Numbered from the stretch's first letter, positions 34,243 through 43,544 are shown. The stretch: DNA of 64,000 nucleotides from Actinomycetota bacterium (GCA_005787345.1 SYBH01000008.1:1-64000), one strand, 5' to 3'. The notes: generated from the letters alone by a model not told the origin. A program made the numbers and translations.

Positions 34243-35085
34243 CTAGAGTCGGGCGACGTGACGGAACGAGAGCCGAGTCGCTCGGGTGACGGGAACGTCC
34301 TCAGCCAATTCTTCGGCAAGCGCCAGAGCTTGATCAAGATCTTTCTCTGCCAGTGCACAGAGATGGGTGAGAAGCTCCCGCATGGAACCGGTATCGGTAT
34401 CGGAAAGGGGTGATGGTCCCCCAAGAAGAAATGGCGAGAGTGCCTGTTCGAAGACGCCCGTTTCGGAGATGGTGTGCTGCAGTACATCAAGAGGGACCCC
34501 AGATGCCGATGCGATCTGCATCGCTTCATGAATTGCGGACATGCAGATGTAGCCGGTGGCGTTCCTCGCAAGTTTTAGGGCGAGTCCTGTTCCGAGGTCA
34601 CCGGCATGGATGACCTCCTTTGAGAAGGCCTCAAGCGTTGGCATGGCAAGTCTGACAGCTTCGGTTTCTCCTCCGACCATTGTGAGCAATGTTCCGGCCG
34701 CAGCACCTGGTTCTCCGCCGCTGATTCCGGCATCAATCACATGTACGCCGGTCGCAGACGCTGTCAATGTGAGGGAACGAAGCGTCTCGGGAGCAATTGT
34801 CGAATGAATTGCGATGACTGATCCAGGTTGCAGTGAATGGAGTACCCCATCCCTGCCGGCTAGTACCTCGGTTGTTTGTTCGTCGTTGAATACCACGATG
34901 CAGACCACATCGGCGCCGAGTGCGGCGTCAGATGGGGAGGCCGCTATTCGAGCATTGAGGGTGGAAAAGCTTGATGTGGCCTCATGAGAAACATCAAACA
35001 CCGAAACTTCGAATCCAGCGTTGATCACGTTGATCGCCATCGGCCCGCCCATGCGACCTAGACCGATCATCGCAACGGAAGTCAT
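34243..35085 (-). CDS. 3-Hydroxyisobutyrate dehydrogenase-family oxidoreductase
   Basis: 280-residue beta-hydroxyacid dehydrogenase. N-terminal NAD(P) loop GLGRMGGPMA (8-17), substrate-binding DAGISGGEPGAAAGTL near residue 118, and catalytic Lys in GTGLALKLARN near residue 171. Enzymes of this family oxidise 3-hydroxyisobutyrate, tartronate semialdehyde or related short hydroxyacids. Its ATG overlaps the stop of the upstream CMD-family gene (ATGA), so the two are co-translated. It may process a small hydroxyacid released by ring cleavage (inference). Confidence 0.88.
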   Translation of the reverse strand: MTSVAMIGLGRMGGPMAINVINAGFEVSVFDVSHEATSSFSTLNARIAASPSDAALGADVVCIVVFNDEQTTEVLAGRDGVLHSLQPGSVIAIHSTIAPETLRSLTLTASATGVHVIDAGISGGEPGAAAGTLLTMVGGETEAVRLAMPTLEAFSKEVIHAGDLGTGLALKLARNATGYICMSAIHEAMQIASASGVPLDVLQHTISETGVFEQALSPFLLGGPSPLSDTDTGSMRELLTHLCALAEKDLDQALALAEELAEDVPVTRATRLSFRHVARL

Positions 35086-35471
35086 TTGCTCTCCTCGAAC
35101 TTCGAAATCGCAGATTCGGAAACACGAAAGAGTGACCCGCTGCTTGGGTAGCCGACATAGGGAATGAGTTGGATGACGACTTCACGCACTTGTTCGGTAG
35201 TCAGTTCGCCAGTTCGCAGTGCGTTCGAGAACTGAATCCCGAGAGTGTCGAATTCATGCTGAGCGGCCAGCACTCCCATTACCAACAACCGTCGAGTTGG
35301 CACATCAAGTGCCTCGCCGGTCCACACCTCTCCGAAGAGATGTCCGATCATGAGATCGAAGAACTCCGACGATCCGTGTTCGGCGAGAGGTAGGTTCGGC
35401 CCATAGACCTCTCGGTACTTCTCGGCACCGCGTGCGTACCTCTCAGCGTCTGAACGTGCTTCGTTTGACAA
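35082..35471 (-). CDS. Carboxymuconolactone decarboxylase (CMD) family protein
   Basis: 129 residues. It shows the CMD fold segments: FFDLMIGHLFGEVW, the central RRLLVMGVLAAQHEFD helix, and VREVVIQLIPYVGYPSS near the C-terminus. The CxxC pair of AhpD-type peroxidase relatives is absent, which favours the 4-carboxymuconolactone decarboxylase-like group. The start is a TTG at 35471 directly after GGGGGAACA, the same leader seen at neighbouring genes. It overlaps the hydroxyacid dehydrogenase gene by four bases. Substrate unproven. Confidence 0.85.
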   Translation of the reverse strand: MSNEARSDAERYARGAEKYREVYGPNLPLAEHGSSEFFDLMIGHLFGEVWTGEALDVPTRRLLVMGVLAAQHEFDTLGIQFSNALRTGELTTEQVREVVIQLIPYVGYPSSGSLFRVSESAISKFEESK

Positions 35472-35664
35472 TGTTCCCCCAGTTGTCCCGGCCGGCGTTT
35501 GCTTCGATCAATGGGCGATCGCCTACGGCTGCCAACTCGAACCAAGCGTGTCACATTGAAACACTCCTGTACCCCGACTCATCCCGGTCGCGTCACCTCT
35601 TGCGGGCAGGGTGACTCCGATTCCGCTACGTTGCCAACCACATTCCGTATTCCAAGGGGGAGCC

Positions 35665-36075
35665 ATGGGTTCAACAGTTGGTCAGTTCTGTATTGCCGTA
35701 AATGATCTCGAAGAGTCGGTGCGCTTTTATACCGAGATCATGGGTCTCGTTGAGCACGGTCGCACAGAGATCCCGAATGTGAACGAGGTCCACCTCGCCG
35801 GAGCCGAAGGCGAACATGGCGGTCGACTGCAGCTTGCCAAGTTCAACCCCACGATGACGCCACAGCCGATTGACCATGGCCGTGCCCTCTGGAAGATCTA
35901 CATTTACGTTGACGACGCCGTGGGCACCTGGGAAAAGGCTGTTGCCGCCGGATATGAGTCGCATATGAAGCCAGAGCGACTTGAGCGCTGGCCAGTCATC
36001 GTGGGCTTCATCTCCGACCCCGACGGCTATCTCATCGAGATCATCCAATCCGAAGGACCGCGCCCGGGGCACTGA
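35665..36075 (+). CDS. VOC/glyoxalase-fold protein
   Basis: 136-residue vicinal-oxygen-chelate protein: IAVNDLEESVRFYTEIMGL at the start, GGRLQLAKF, KIYIYVDD and ISDPDGYLIEIIQ at the end, giving two beta-alpha-beta-beta-beta units. The C-terminal Glu in YLIEI is a likely metal ligand; the first His of typical members is not evident, so metal binding is uncertain. ATG 35665 follows AGGGGGAGCC. Divergent from the CMD gene, followed by a strong hairpin. Confidence 0.8.
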   Translation: MGSTVGQFCIAVNDLEESVRFYTEIMGLVEHGRTEIPNVNEVHLAGAEGEHGGRLQLAKFNPTMTPQPIDHGRALWKIYIYVDDAVGTWEKAVAAGYESHMKPERLERWPVIVGFISDPDGYLIEIIQSEGPRPGH

Positions 36076-36105
36076 TCCCCACCGTCCACTGCACATGCAC
36101 GACCA

Positions 36106-36141
36106 AAGGGCCAGAGGATTCCCACGGGACCTCTGGCCCTT
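36106..36141 (+). terminator. Hairpin after VOC gene
   Basis: Perfect 12-base stem AAGGGCCAGAGG / CCTCTGGCCCTT with a 12-base loop, 30 bases past the VOC stop and before the promoter region of the next gene. It ends in TT but lacks a longer T run. Confidence 0.8.
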
Positions 36142-36211
36142 CAGACATGCGTCGCTGGGCCTAGGCTGAGCGAATCGGGGCGAGAGCCTTGGTCCATCGA
36201 GGGGGAATCTG

Positions 36212-37501
36212 ATGAATGCTGACGATCTGATCCTGATCAGTGTCGATGACCACATAGCTGAGCCGGCCAACATGTTCGATGCGCATGTGCCCGCGAAGTA
36301 CAAAGAGTTTGCACCTCGGGTTCTCACCGACGAGAACGGAATCGAACAGTGGTGGTACGGCGACATCAAGGGCCGCAACCTTGGTCTCAATGCTGTGGCC
36401 GGGAAACCCCGTGAGTATTTCAATGTGGATGCTTCTCGTTATGACCAGATGCGTCCGGGCTGCTGGGATGTCAACGAACGAGTTCGCGACATGAATGCCG
36501 GTGGTCAACTTGCTGGATTGAATTTTCCAAACTGGACGGGCTTCTCAGGTCAGGTTCTGAATCTCGGACCGGATCGAGCGATCAACGAAATCATGATCAA
36601 GGCCTACAACGATTGGCACATCGATGAATGGTGTGCCGCCCATCCAGGTCGGTTCATTCCTTGCGGCATTCTCCCGTTGTGGGACGTGGAAGAAGCTGCC
36701 GCTGAAGTACGTCGACTTGCATCCAAGGGTTGTCATGCCGTGACGTTCTCTGAGAACCCCGCCGCGTTGAACATGCCCTCGATTCACTCCGGAGCTTGGG
36801 ACCCGTTGTTCGCTGCGTGTGTCGACACCGACACCGTGATCTGTTGTCATCTGGGTTCTTCTTCGAAGAGCGCGGCTACGTCAGTTGACGCACCCGCCGG
36901 TGTCGCGATGACCCTGTCGTCGGCCGGAACCGTCTACACGCTTGTCGACCTCATCTGGGCGACCTTCTGGGAACGATTCCCCACGCTGAAGTTCTCGCTT
37001 ACTGAAGGCGATATCGGATGGATTCCGTATTTCCTCTGGCGTGCAGAACATGTCAATGATCGCCATGGCGGCTGGATCAACCACGACTTCTCGAAAACTG
37101 GCTCACCCACGCAGATTTTCAATGATCACATTCTCGTGTGTTTCATTAAGGAAACAGTCGGGCCACAACTGTTTAGCCATTTCAATATCGACAATGTTTG
37201 TTGGGAATCGGATTACCCACACTCGGATGGCACATGGCCGAACGCCCCCGAGGAACTCCTTAAGACACTCGAAGGCTTCGATGACGCGACGATCAACAAG
37301 GTTTCGTATGAGAACGCGATGAAGCACTACAACTTCGATCCGTTCAAGCACATTCCAAAAGACCAAGCAACGGCCGGAGCGCTTCGTGCCCTTTCGCCCG
37401 ATGTCGATGTCGTCACGCGCACGGGTCGTCTTGCCGATGAACGTGATTTGGCCCAGTGGAACAGCATCATTTCTGGTGTTGCATCCGCAGCGAAGAGTTG
37501 A
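36212..37501 (+). CDS. Amidohydrolase-2 family protein
   Basis: 429-residue metal-dependent TIM-barrel protein of the amidohydrolase_2 (ACMS decarboxylase-like) family. Seen are ISVDDHIAEP (DxHxxEP metal motif at the start), VICCHLGSSS (barrel His), EGDIGWIPYFLWRAEH and ESDYPHSDGTWPN (catalytic Asp). Family members hydrolyse or decarboxylate ring-derived acids. ATG 36212 is preceded by GAGGGGGAATC; a TAGGCT hexamer further upstream near 36161 may be its -10. Converges on the molybdopterin gene with three bases between. The direct substrate is not known. Confidence 0.85.
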   Translation: MNADDLILISVDDHIAEPANMFDAHVPAKYKEFAPRVLTDENGIEQWWYGDIKGRNLGLNAVAGKPREYFNVDASRYDQMRPGCWDVNERVRDMNAGGQLAGLNFPNWTGFSGQVLNLGPDRAINEIMIKAYNDWHIDEWCAAHPGRFIPCGILPLWDVEEAAAEVRRLASKGCHAVTFSENPAALNMPSIHSGAWDPLFAACVDTDTVICCHLGSSSKSAATSVDAPAGVAMTLSSAGTVYTLVDLIWATFWERFPTLKFSLTEGDIGWIPYFLWRAEHVNDRHGGWINHDFSKTGSPTQIFNDHILVCFIKETVGPQLFSHFNIDNVCWESDYPHSDGTWPNAPEELLKTLEGFDDATINKVSYENAMKHYNFDPFKHIPKDQATAGALRALSPDVDVVTRTGRLADERDLAQWNSIISGVASAAKS

Positions 37502-37504
37502 GTC

Positions 37505-39532
37505 TTACTCCGCGGCGCGCAGGTTGATTTCAAAACCGGACTGCAAAACCATCCCCGAGAGCGGATCGATATCCGCATCGGTGCTGGTCAATGCACAAAC
37601 GTTTGCGTCGCGACTCCCATGAGTGAGTGTCACGCATTCGTCTCGAAGATTCGGGTCGGAAACAAGTCGAGCGGTTACTGAACCATTCGCATTTTGTATC
37701 GTGGCAAATTCCGGTGATCCGAGCGAGAGTACGTTTTTTGGCGACGCATGCAGCACAATCTCGTCGACTGTTCCTCCAGGAGCAGCGATCTCGCGGAACT
37801 GAGAGTTCATGAGTCGAAGTTGACGGCTTGGAAGAAGTCGCATTGCCTCGGTCGCTGGCGATCTTGCGTCCGCCAAGTGGAGAGATAGCTGTTCCTCGAT
37901 AGAAGGAGCAGCCAAGCGCCATTTTCCTTCCGGAAGGACATTCGCGCCGACCCATCCGTAGACCGCTCCAGAGTGCACCGTAAGCGTCGAAGCGCGCTCA
38001 AGGGCCCCTGGTTCACGGCTTCGATCAATGAGTGATTGAAACAGCGCACGATCGTTCGTCGTATCGGCGGTTGTTCCGCTGGGGAGCAATGCAAGTCCGA
38101 GTCGGTTCGCGAGATTGGCAAACATCCACCACACTGGTTTTCGTTCAGCGACGGCTGGGACAACAGCGTCGGTGACCTGCGATGCGACCGCGAGTTGAAA
38201 CGAGTCAAGGAGCCAAGTCAGGTCAGCGCGTTCGAGTTGGTCGACTGCTGGAAGAACGTGACTCGCGAGCTCGGTTGTCTCGGTTGGAAAGATGTCGATG
38301 ACAACGAGAGTGCTGAGCGATCGAAGTGCTTTGACAGTACGAGTGCTGTCAGGAAGGGCCGTGACTGGATTACCGCCTACGACGATGAGTGTCGTGATGT
38401 TTCCCGCCTCAATTTCAGGAATGAGGGCCGAACACGGGTACTCGCCAAAGCGGCGGGGGAGATGTGGGCGACTTTTAGGTCCGGCTTCTGGCGATCCATC
38501 TGTGGTGGGCAGAGATCGAGTATCGAGTTGGAGGAGATAGCCCGGGTTAAACCACATTCCACCCGGGCGGTCGTAGGAGTCAGTGACGATGTGAAGCGCC
38601 CAAAGTAAGTACTCGGTGACATTCGCGGTTGCCGACATCGAGACGCCGGTTCCCGTGAGCGCGCTCACTCGGCCCGTGCTCATGATTGCCTCAAGTAGCG
38701 CCTCAAGTGTCTCCAAAGTGAGCTGGCAGCACGTCGCGACAATGTCATCGTCGAACCCGGCAACGTAGCGAACCAGATCATCGACACCAGTGGTTCGCTC
38801 GCCCAGGGTCGATGCTGATGGATGGATGCTCAAGAGACGACGTACAAGCCACCCAAGAACGAGCCAATCTGTCCCCGGCCGCAATTGAAGGTGATAGTTC
38901 GCGAGTGACGCAGTTTCGGTCTTCCTCGGATCGACGACCCAAATTGAACCTCCGCTGCTTTGAAACTCACGGAATCGGCGAACCGGATCGGGAATCGCGT
39001 TCGAATGACCATGAGAGACAACGGGATTACTGCCAAACAGCAGTAACAGTTTTGATGATTCGTGATCCCAAATGGGGGTGAGGCCGGACCAACCGCCGAT
39101 GATCTCGGCCACAAGGGGTTTGCTCGGGGTGTCGATCGTTGTTGCGGTGTACTTCTGATGCGATCCGAGAAGTGTGAGGAATCGGTCTGCAGCGCGCCGG
39201 CCGGCGGTGTCGAAAGCTGAACCGCTGGCGAGGTACATGGCGACGGATTCTGGGCCGTGCTCATTGAGAGTCGTTGCGATGCGATCAGCAATATCGTCGA
39301 GTGCTGAGGGCCAGATCGTTTCTTCAAGCGTTGTGTCCTCTCGGACGAATGGCTTGTTCAGTCGTTGCCCGTCGTGGTGAACCACCCCGAGTGCCCTGCC
39401 TTTTGGGCATGTGTACCCGCGAGAAAGTGCATGTGACTCATCGCCGCGGATTTTCATAATTGCGTCGTTCTCAACCGTTACGACAAGTCCGCACATGGCG
39501 TTGCATACTCGGCAAAACGTCTGAACATCCAC
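37505..39532 (-). CDS. Molybdopterin oxidoreductase with N-terminal 4Fe-4S (1 of 2)
   Basis: 675-residue DMSO-reductase-family catalytic subunit. Fe-S cysteines at 7, 10, 14 and 42 (CxxCxxxC, then GYTCPKGRA). Bis-MGD segments include LLLLFGSNPVVSHGH, VVDPRKTETAS and VVGGNPVTALPDS; the C-terminal cofactor-binding domain (SPATEAMRLLPSRQLRLMNSQF and on) is present. No TAT signal, so it is cytoplasmic. No electron-transfer or membrane-anchor subunit lies next to it, which is unusual for respiratory members but seen in some hydratase- or dehydrogenase-like ones. Paralogue of the gene at 49989. Substrate unknown. Confidence 0.86.
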   Translation of the reverse strand: MDVQTFCRVCNAMCGLVVTVENDAIMKIRGDESHALSRGYTCPKGRALGVVHHDGQRLNKPFVREDTTLEETIWPSALDDIADRIATTLNEHGPESVAMYLASGSAFDTAGRRAADRFLTLLGSHQKYTATTIDTPSKPLVAEIIGGWSGLTPIWDHESSKLLLLFGSNPVVSHGHSNAIPDPVRRFREFQSSGGSIWVVDPRKTETASLANYHLQLRPGTDWLVLGWLVRRLLSIHPSASTLGERTTGVDDLVRYVAGFDDDIVATCCQLTLETLEALLEAIMSTGRVSALTGTGVSMSATANVTEYLLWALHIVTDSYDRPGGMWFNPGYLLQLDTRSLPTTDGSPEAGPKSRPHLPRRFGEYPCSALIPEIEAGNITTLIVVGGNPVTALPDSTRTVKALRSLSTLVVIDIFPTETTELASHVLPAVDQLERADLTWLLDSFQLAVASQVTDAVVPAVAERKPVWWMFANLANRLGLALLPSGTTADTTNDRALFQSLIDRSREPGALERASTLTVHSGAVYGWVGANVLPEGKWRLAAPSIEEQLSLHLADARSPATEAMRLLPSRQLRLMNSQFREIAAPGGTVDEIVLHASPKNVLSLGSPEFATIQNANGSVTARLVSDPNLRDECVTLTHGSRDANVCALTSTDADIDPLSGMVLQSGFEINLRAAE

Positions 39533-39575
39533 CGCTTGATCCTCTCACGGGCCGTGCGAGCAGTGAAGTTGCTCG

Positions 39576-40205
39576 TCAGCGCTCGAGTCTCGTTGGGTCG
39601 GGATCACGCCACATAAGCCATACCGGAGGGCTTCCCGGAACGCTGATCTCTTTGAGCACTCGAAATCCAAAGCGTTCGTAGAAGGGCAGATTCTCGGGCT
39701 TCTGCGTCTCGAGGTAGGCAGGTTCGATCGCTGTGTCGCATTTCGTCAGCACCGGTTGAAGCAGTGCTTTTCCGAAGCCGTGTCCCTGAAGGCCGGGATC
39801 GACGCCGAGAAGGGCCAGATACCAATGTGGTTCTGAAGGATGCGCATCTTCAACGGCACTGAGAAGTTTTATACCAGTGACGCGATTACGCCCATTGAGA
39901 AGCGCACGGGCGCATGCTGCGTAGATCCTGATCTCTCGCGATCTTGATCGTGGCGTCGCTCCTGGCGGAAGCCACGAAGCGGAACCAACAACCCGTTCAG
40001 TTTCAATGGCTCCCCAGACCTGTCCATGGTGGAAGCAGTCACGCAAGAGTGCGCCGAGGAAGATCGGGAGTAGTCGTAGTTCTTGTTCTGGGCTTTTAGC
40101 GAAAAGGCCAAACAGCGGGTCAGGCCAAAACGCTCGGCTTGTAACGGCAATCGATTCATCGCGCTGTTGGCGCGAGATGAGTTGAATGTTCGACTGCTGA
40201 CTCAT
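39576..40205 (-). CDS. GNAT family N-acetyltransferase
   Basis: 209-residue protein. The acetyl-CoA loop reads LLGVDPGLQGHGFGKALL (Q/RxxGxG/A motif) near residue 135, followed by YLETQKPENLPFYERFGF, the usual strand beta-6/helix-4 pattern of GNAT enzymes. An N-terminal helix pair (about 15-60) contains aromatic residues. ATG 40205 follows TACCCT at leaderless spacing; an upstream extension to 40286 lacks homology. Acceptor substrate unknown. Confidence 0.85.
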   Translation of the reverse strand: MSQQSNIQLISRQQRDESIAVTSRAFWPDPLFGLFAKSPEQELRLLPIFLGALLRDCFHHGQVWGAIETERVVGSASWLPPGATPRSRSREIRIYAACARALLNGRNRVTGIKLLSAVEDAHPSEPHWYLALLGVDPGLQGHGFGKALLQPVLTKCDTAIEPAYLETQKPENLPFYERFGFRVLKEISVPGSPPVWLMWRDPDPTRLER

Positions 40206-40211
40206 GGGACG

Positions 40212-40217
40212 AGGGTA
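40212..40217 (-). promoter_or_regulatory. Leaderless-type -10 (TACCCT)
   Basis: TACCCT, six bases, ATG of the GNAT gene. Confidence 0.55.
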
Positions 40218-40357
40218 GCCAGAACGCCGCGGCAGATGTCCGCAAAGTCGATGGCTGATGGCTAGTCGATGGGACCATCTGTACACTTGGAAAGCAAGTA
40301 TTCCGGGGGGAGTACATCAGGCGGTATGGAGTCGTCTGTTGCGAGGGGGAGAGTGTC

Positions 40358-41203
40358 ATGGCGAAACGTGTAGCTGTTGTGACTGGAGCGAGTCGCGGGA
40401 TCGGTAAGGGAATCGCTCTTGAACTAGGTGCGGCGGGATTCACTGTCTACGTCACTGGCCGCAGTGTTGAGGCTGGTCCAATTCCGGGCACGGTGGGCGA
40501 GACGGCCGCGCAGATTGATGAACTCGGTGGCCAGGGCATTGCGGTTGCATGCGACCACCACGACGACGAGCAGGTGAAGGCCGTGTTCGATCGTGTTCGA
40601 GCTGAACAGGGTCGACTCGATGTTCTGGTGAACAACGTCTATTCCGCTCCCGATTTAGTTCCCTGGCTCGGCAAGAAATTCTGGGAACTTCCGATTGAAG
40701 CGTGGGATCAGGTCATCGACATCGGCACGCGTTCTCATTACGTCTCCAGCGTTTTTGGCGCCCCTCTTATGCTGGAAAACCACAGCGGACTGATTGTTAA
40801 CGTTTCGTCGTCTGGTGCAGTTAGCTACGGGCACAACGTTGTGTATGGAGTTGGAAAAGCCGCAGTCGACAAAATGACTTCGGACATGGCGATCGAACTT
40901 GTTGGAACTGGAGTTTCGATCGTTTCGTTATGGCCCGGCTTGGTTCGCACTGAACTTCTTGACCTTGGCGCACAGACCGACGGTGACGACGTGTTTATTG
41001 AACTCCCTGGCGAAGGTCGTTTTGACCTTTCCGGTGCCGAATCACCGAGGTTCCTTGGCCGCGCGGTGGTCGCCTTGTTGGGATGCGGAGACCTCGCGGA
41101 TCGATCGGGCCGAGCATTCCCATCGGCAGCGTTAGCACGCGAACTTGGATTCACCGATCTCGATGGAACGATTCACGAAGTTCTGCTTCGCCCCGACGCG
41201 TAA
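40358..41203 (+). CDS. SDR family oxidoreductase (3 of 4), DHRS1-like
   Basis: 281-residue SDR with cofactor loop TGASRGIGKG (10-19), TGR after strand two, NNVYS in place of the more common NNAG, catalytic Ser in NVSSSGAVSYG and YGVGK as YxxxK. The FWELPIEAWDQVID segment and NNVY variant are typical of DHRS1-like SDRs. GAGGGGGAG lies nine bases before the ATG. A TACACT hexamer near 40279 may be the promoter. Function not known beyond a carbonyl/alcohol redox role. Confidence 0.88.
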   Translation: MAKRVAVVTGASRGIGKGIALELGAAGFTVYVTGRSVEAGPIPGTVGETAAQIDELGGQGIAVACDHHDDEQVKAVFDRVRAEQGRLDVLVNNVYSAPDLVPWLGKKFWELPIEAWDQVIDIGTRSHYVSSVFGAPLMLENHSGLIVNVSSSGAVSYGHNVVYGVGKAAVDKMTSDMAIELVGTGVSIVSLWPGLVRTELLDLGAQTDGDDVFIELPGEGRFDLSGAESPRFLGRAVVALLGCGDLADRSGRAFPSAALARELGFTDLDGTIHEVLLRPDA

Positions 41204-41269
41204 TCGGCGCAGTCGAGTCCGACGGTCGCATCTGGAATCAGTTGGCCTGGCGCAAACAAGGAATGCTTG

Positions 41270-42133
41270 TCACGGCCGTCCGACTCCGCTGATTGCAACA
41301 TCGATGGCCAAGATCACTCCAGTTGGAACTTTGAGGACTTCGTCGCGTTTCCAATCGGCGGCTGCGCAGACATAGAGCGTTCGTCGATCCGGGCCACCCA
41401 AGACACATGCAACCGGTATCAACCCGTCGAATCGGTGCTCATCGGTGGTTTGGCCACCAGGCAGAACTCGGAAGACTCGTGCCCCGATTGGATCAGCCAC
41501 CCAAACAGCCCCTTCGGCGTCGAGGCAGATCCCATCGGGAGGAGCGAACGGCGGTCCGTCGGAAGACGGGCGGAGCGCCGCGTAGACACGACGATTAGCG
41601 AGAGTGCCATCGGGTCGACGATCGAACGCGGTCAACCGTGCACCTGCGCTCTCGGCCACGAGAAGGACGTCTTCGTTGGGCGTGAGGACGTGGCCGTTTG
41701 GTGCTTCCAATTCCTCTGCAGCGACAAACCACGAACCGTCGGATCGAACGGCAATGGTTTGGCCAGGTTGGCGCTCGCCGCCTTCGTGGATGCGGCTCCC
41801 CATGTCTCCGACATATGCCGTGCCGTCCGACGCAACGATCATGTCGTTGAGAGAGCCTCGTGCGATTACAGAGAGGTCAGCGTGCAGGGCAAGTGTCCCG
41901 TCGCGCTCGACCCGACGGAGTTGTTGCGATTCCATTGCAACGACGAGGAGGCGGCCGTCGGGCAGCCAACCGAGGCCTGAAGGCTCGTCATCGGTCATTT
42001 CGATCTCGGTTCGGACATCGCCGGCGAGATCGGTCGAGAGGACTCGATGGCCGTGCATATCGCTGAACCACAAGCGCTCTGCGTGCCACCGAGGGCCCTC
42101 GCCAAACCAGAGACCGTCCAGAACCGTCTGCAT
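41270..42133 (-). CDS. SMP-30/gluconolactonase-family lactonase
   Basis: 287-residue six-bladed propeller protein. It begins with LWFGEGPRWHAERLWFSDM (first metal Glu in GEGP), and has SLNDMIVASDGTAYVGDM (Asn ligand), NGHVLTPNEDVL and PPDGICLDAEGAVWVAD (final Asp ligand), so the Ca/Zn site looks complete. Family members hydrolyse sugar or other lactones. In this neighbourhood it could open lactones made by BVMOs (inference). AGGGGG precedes the ATG. Converges on the SDR gene. Confidence 0.88.
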   Translation of the reverse strand: MQTVLDGLWFGEGPRWHAERLWFSDMHGHRVLSTDLAGDVRTEIEMTDDEPSGLGWLPDGRLLVVAMESQQLRRVERDGTLALHADLSVIARGSLNDMIVASDGTAYVGDMGSRIHEGGERQPGQTIAVRSDGSWFVAAEELEAPNGHVLTPNEDVLLVAESAGARLTAFDRRPDGTLANRRVYAALRPSSDGPPFAPPDGICLDAEGAVWVADPIGARVFRVLPGGQTTDEHRFDGLIPVACVLGGPDRRTLYVCAAADWKRDEVLKVPTGVILAIDVAISGVGRP

Positions 42134-42455
42134 CGTGAAGCCCCCTATGGCGAAATCCCCAATGGGATCGTAGCGAGGCTGCGATCGATCATTCGTGGGT
42201 GCGGAGCCACATCGAAACCGGGGTTAATCGATTGTTGAGAATCGCCGGGATCGCATCACGCGGGGCGATCCTGGGCACGGGAGGTCCATGGGGTGGGGAA
42301 TCAAGCGTCCGCGTTGCAGGGTTTGGGGTGGTCTGTAAAGATTCTGAAACATGGATTGCGAAGCATCGCCCCAGCGCCGGGGCCCGATCCCTGCCGAGGA
42401 ACTCGGCTTTTCCAGCGTTGCTAGGTACGCGCGGGGCGTGTCAAAGGGTGACAAG
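42134..42455. other. 322-base divergent region upstream of the NlpC/P60 gene
   Basis: Holds promoters for the SMP-30 gene (minus) and the wall hydrolase (plus). One hairpin is visible: GGATCGC (42248-42254) with GCGATCC (42265-42271). I looked for a c-di-AMP (ydaO-type) riboswitch, common before actinobacterial wall hydrolases, and did not find its conserved 3' core. In-frame codons from 42351 could extend the hydrolase but look non-coding (Arg/Pro/Gly rich, no signal-peptide logic). Confidence 0.4.
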
Positions 42456-43544
42456 GTGTCATCCGTGAAGCGTTCTCGTTCTCTGCGGCTCAGTGTCCTT
42501 TCTCTCGGTGCTGCAGTCGCTCTTCTTCTCGGTGCCGTCGTCGTTGGGCCAGCGAGCGCCGATCCTCTTTCGGACAAGAAGGCCGAAGCGGCGCGGATTG
42601 GCGAGCAGTTAGCGCAACTTCAGGATCGCCAGCAAGAACTTAACGGCCAGTACGAAAAGGCGAACTACGAACTCCAACAGGCACAAGAGAAGGTAAACGC
42701 TGCGAAGGTACTCGCTGCTCAAACCGCAGCCGAGGCTGACGAGCGCCGTGAGGATCTTCGCCAGTATGCAGTTGCGGCCTATCAGTCGGGCAATGACAGC
42801 CCCGAGTTCGATGCCCTCATCTCGAACGATGCGAGTACGGGCGTGCAGAAGCGTTCCTATCTCCAGTCACTTTCTGGAAGTCGTCAGGATCTTGTCGATG
42901 CACTTAATGCTGCTCGTCAAAAGGCCGAAGAAGATGGAATTCGTCTAAAGGCTGCAGAGGATGCCTCGGCGGCGAAAGCTGCCGAGATTGAGCAACTTAA
43001 GAAGGCTGCTGACGAGGCCACTAACCAACAAGCGGCGATCAACGCGAGGGTTCAGGGAGAACTACGTGTTCTCGTTCAGGCGGAGAATGCGCGAATCGCT
43101 GCCGCAGCCGCAGCCGCCCGTGCCGCAGCGGCAGGTTCCTCTGGTGGTCGTGCCACCGCCGCGCCGAATCCGAATCCAGGGCAAGTGCGGCCCGAGGCTG
43201 CCGGAGCCATCGCGGCAGGACGCACAAAGTTGGGCGCTGGTTATGTTTGGGCTGCTGAAGGTCCAGATGTTTTCGATTGTTCTGGGTTCGTCCGATGGGC
43301 GTTCCTCCAGGTGGGTATTTCGCTGCAGCACTACAGCGGAGCGATGTACAAATCGACCATCCGAATTTCGGAATCGCAGTTGCAACCAGGCGATCTCGTG
43401 TTCTGGGGCGTTGGTGGCTCGGAGCATGTGGCCATCTACATCGGTGGAAACCAGATCCTTCACACTGCCCGTGGGGTAGCGATTACACCGATGAATGGAT
43501 GGTGGACCTACGGTCCGATCATGTCATTCGGTCGCATTCCCTAA
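42456..43544 (+). CDS. Secreted NlpC/P60 peptidoglycan hydrolase with coiled coil
   Basis: Exported cell-wall endopeptidase cutting stem peptides. A signal peptide (KRSRSLRLSV, then a hydrophobic core and GPASA) ends near residue 34. Residues about 38-220 form a long heptad-rich coiled coil with many Gln, Glu and Ala, then an Ala- and Pro-rich linker and the NlpC/P60 domain. Catalytic Cys275 is in FDCSGFVRWAF and His324 in SEHVAIYIGG. It resembles RipA-type septal hydrolases with inhibitory coiled coils. The GTG at 42456 follows AAAGGG; GTG 42438 and 42465 and ATG 42351 are alternatives. Confidence 0.88.
   Translation: MSSVKRSRSLRLSVLSLGAAVALLLGAVVVGPASADPLSDKKAEAARIGEQLAQLQDRQQELNGQYEKANYELQQAQEKVNAAKVLAAQTAAEADERREDLRQYAVAAYQSGNDSPEFDALISNDASTGVQKRSYLQSLSGSRQDLVDALNAARQKAEEDGIRLKAAEDASAAKAAEIEQLKKAADEATNQQAAINARVQGELRVLVQAENARIAAAAAAARAAAAGSSGGRATAAPNPNPGQVRPEAAGAIAAGRTKLGAGYVWAAEGPDVFDCSGFVRWAFLQVGISLQHYSGAMYKSTIRISESQLQPGDLVFWGVGGSEHVAIYIGGNQILHTARGVAITPMNGWWTYGPIMSFGRIP

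Noticed and set aside
42134..42455. c-di-AMP (ydaO) or cobalamin riboswitch
   Set aside because: Some G-rich similarity, but the conserved 3' core of ydaO and the B12 box are absent.
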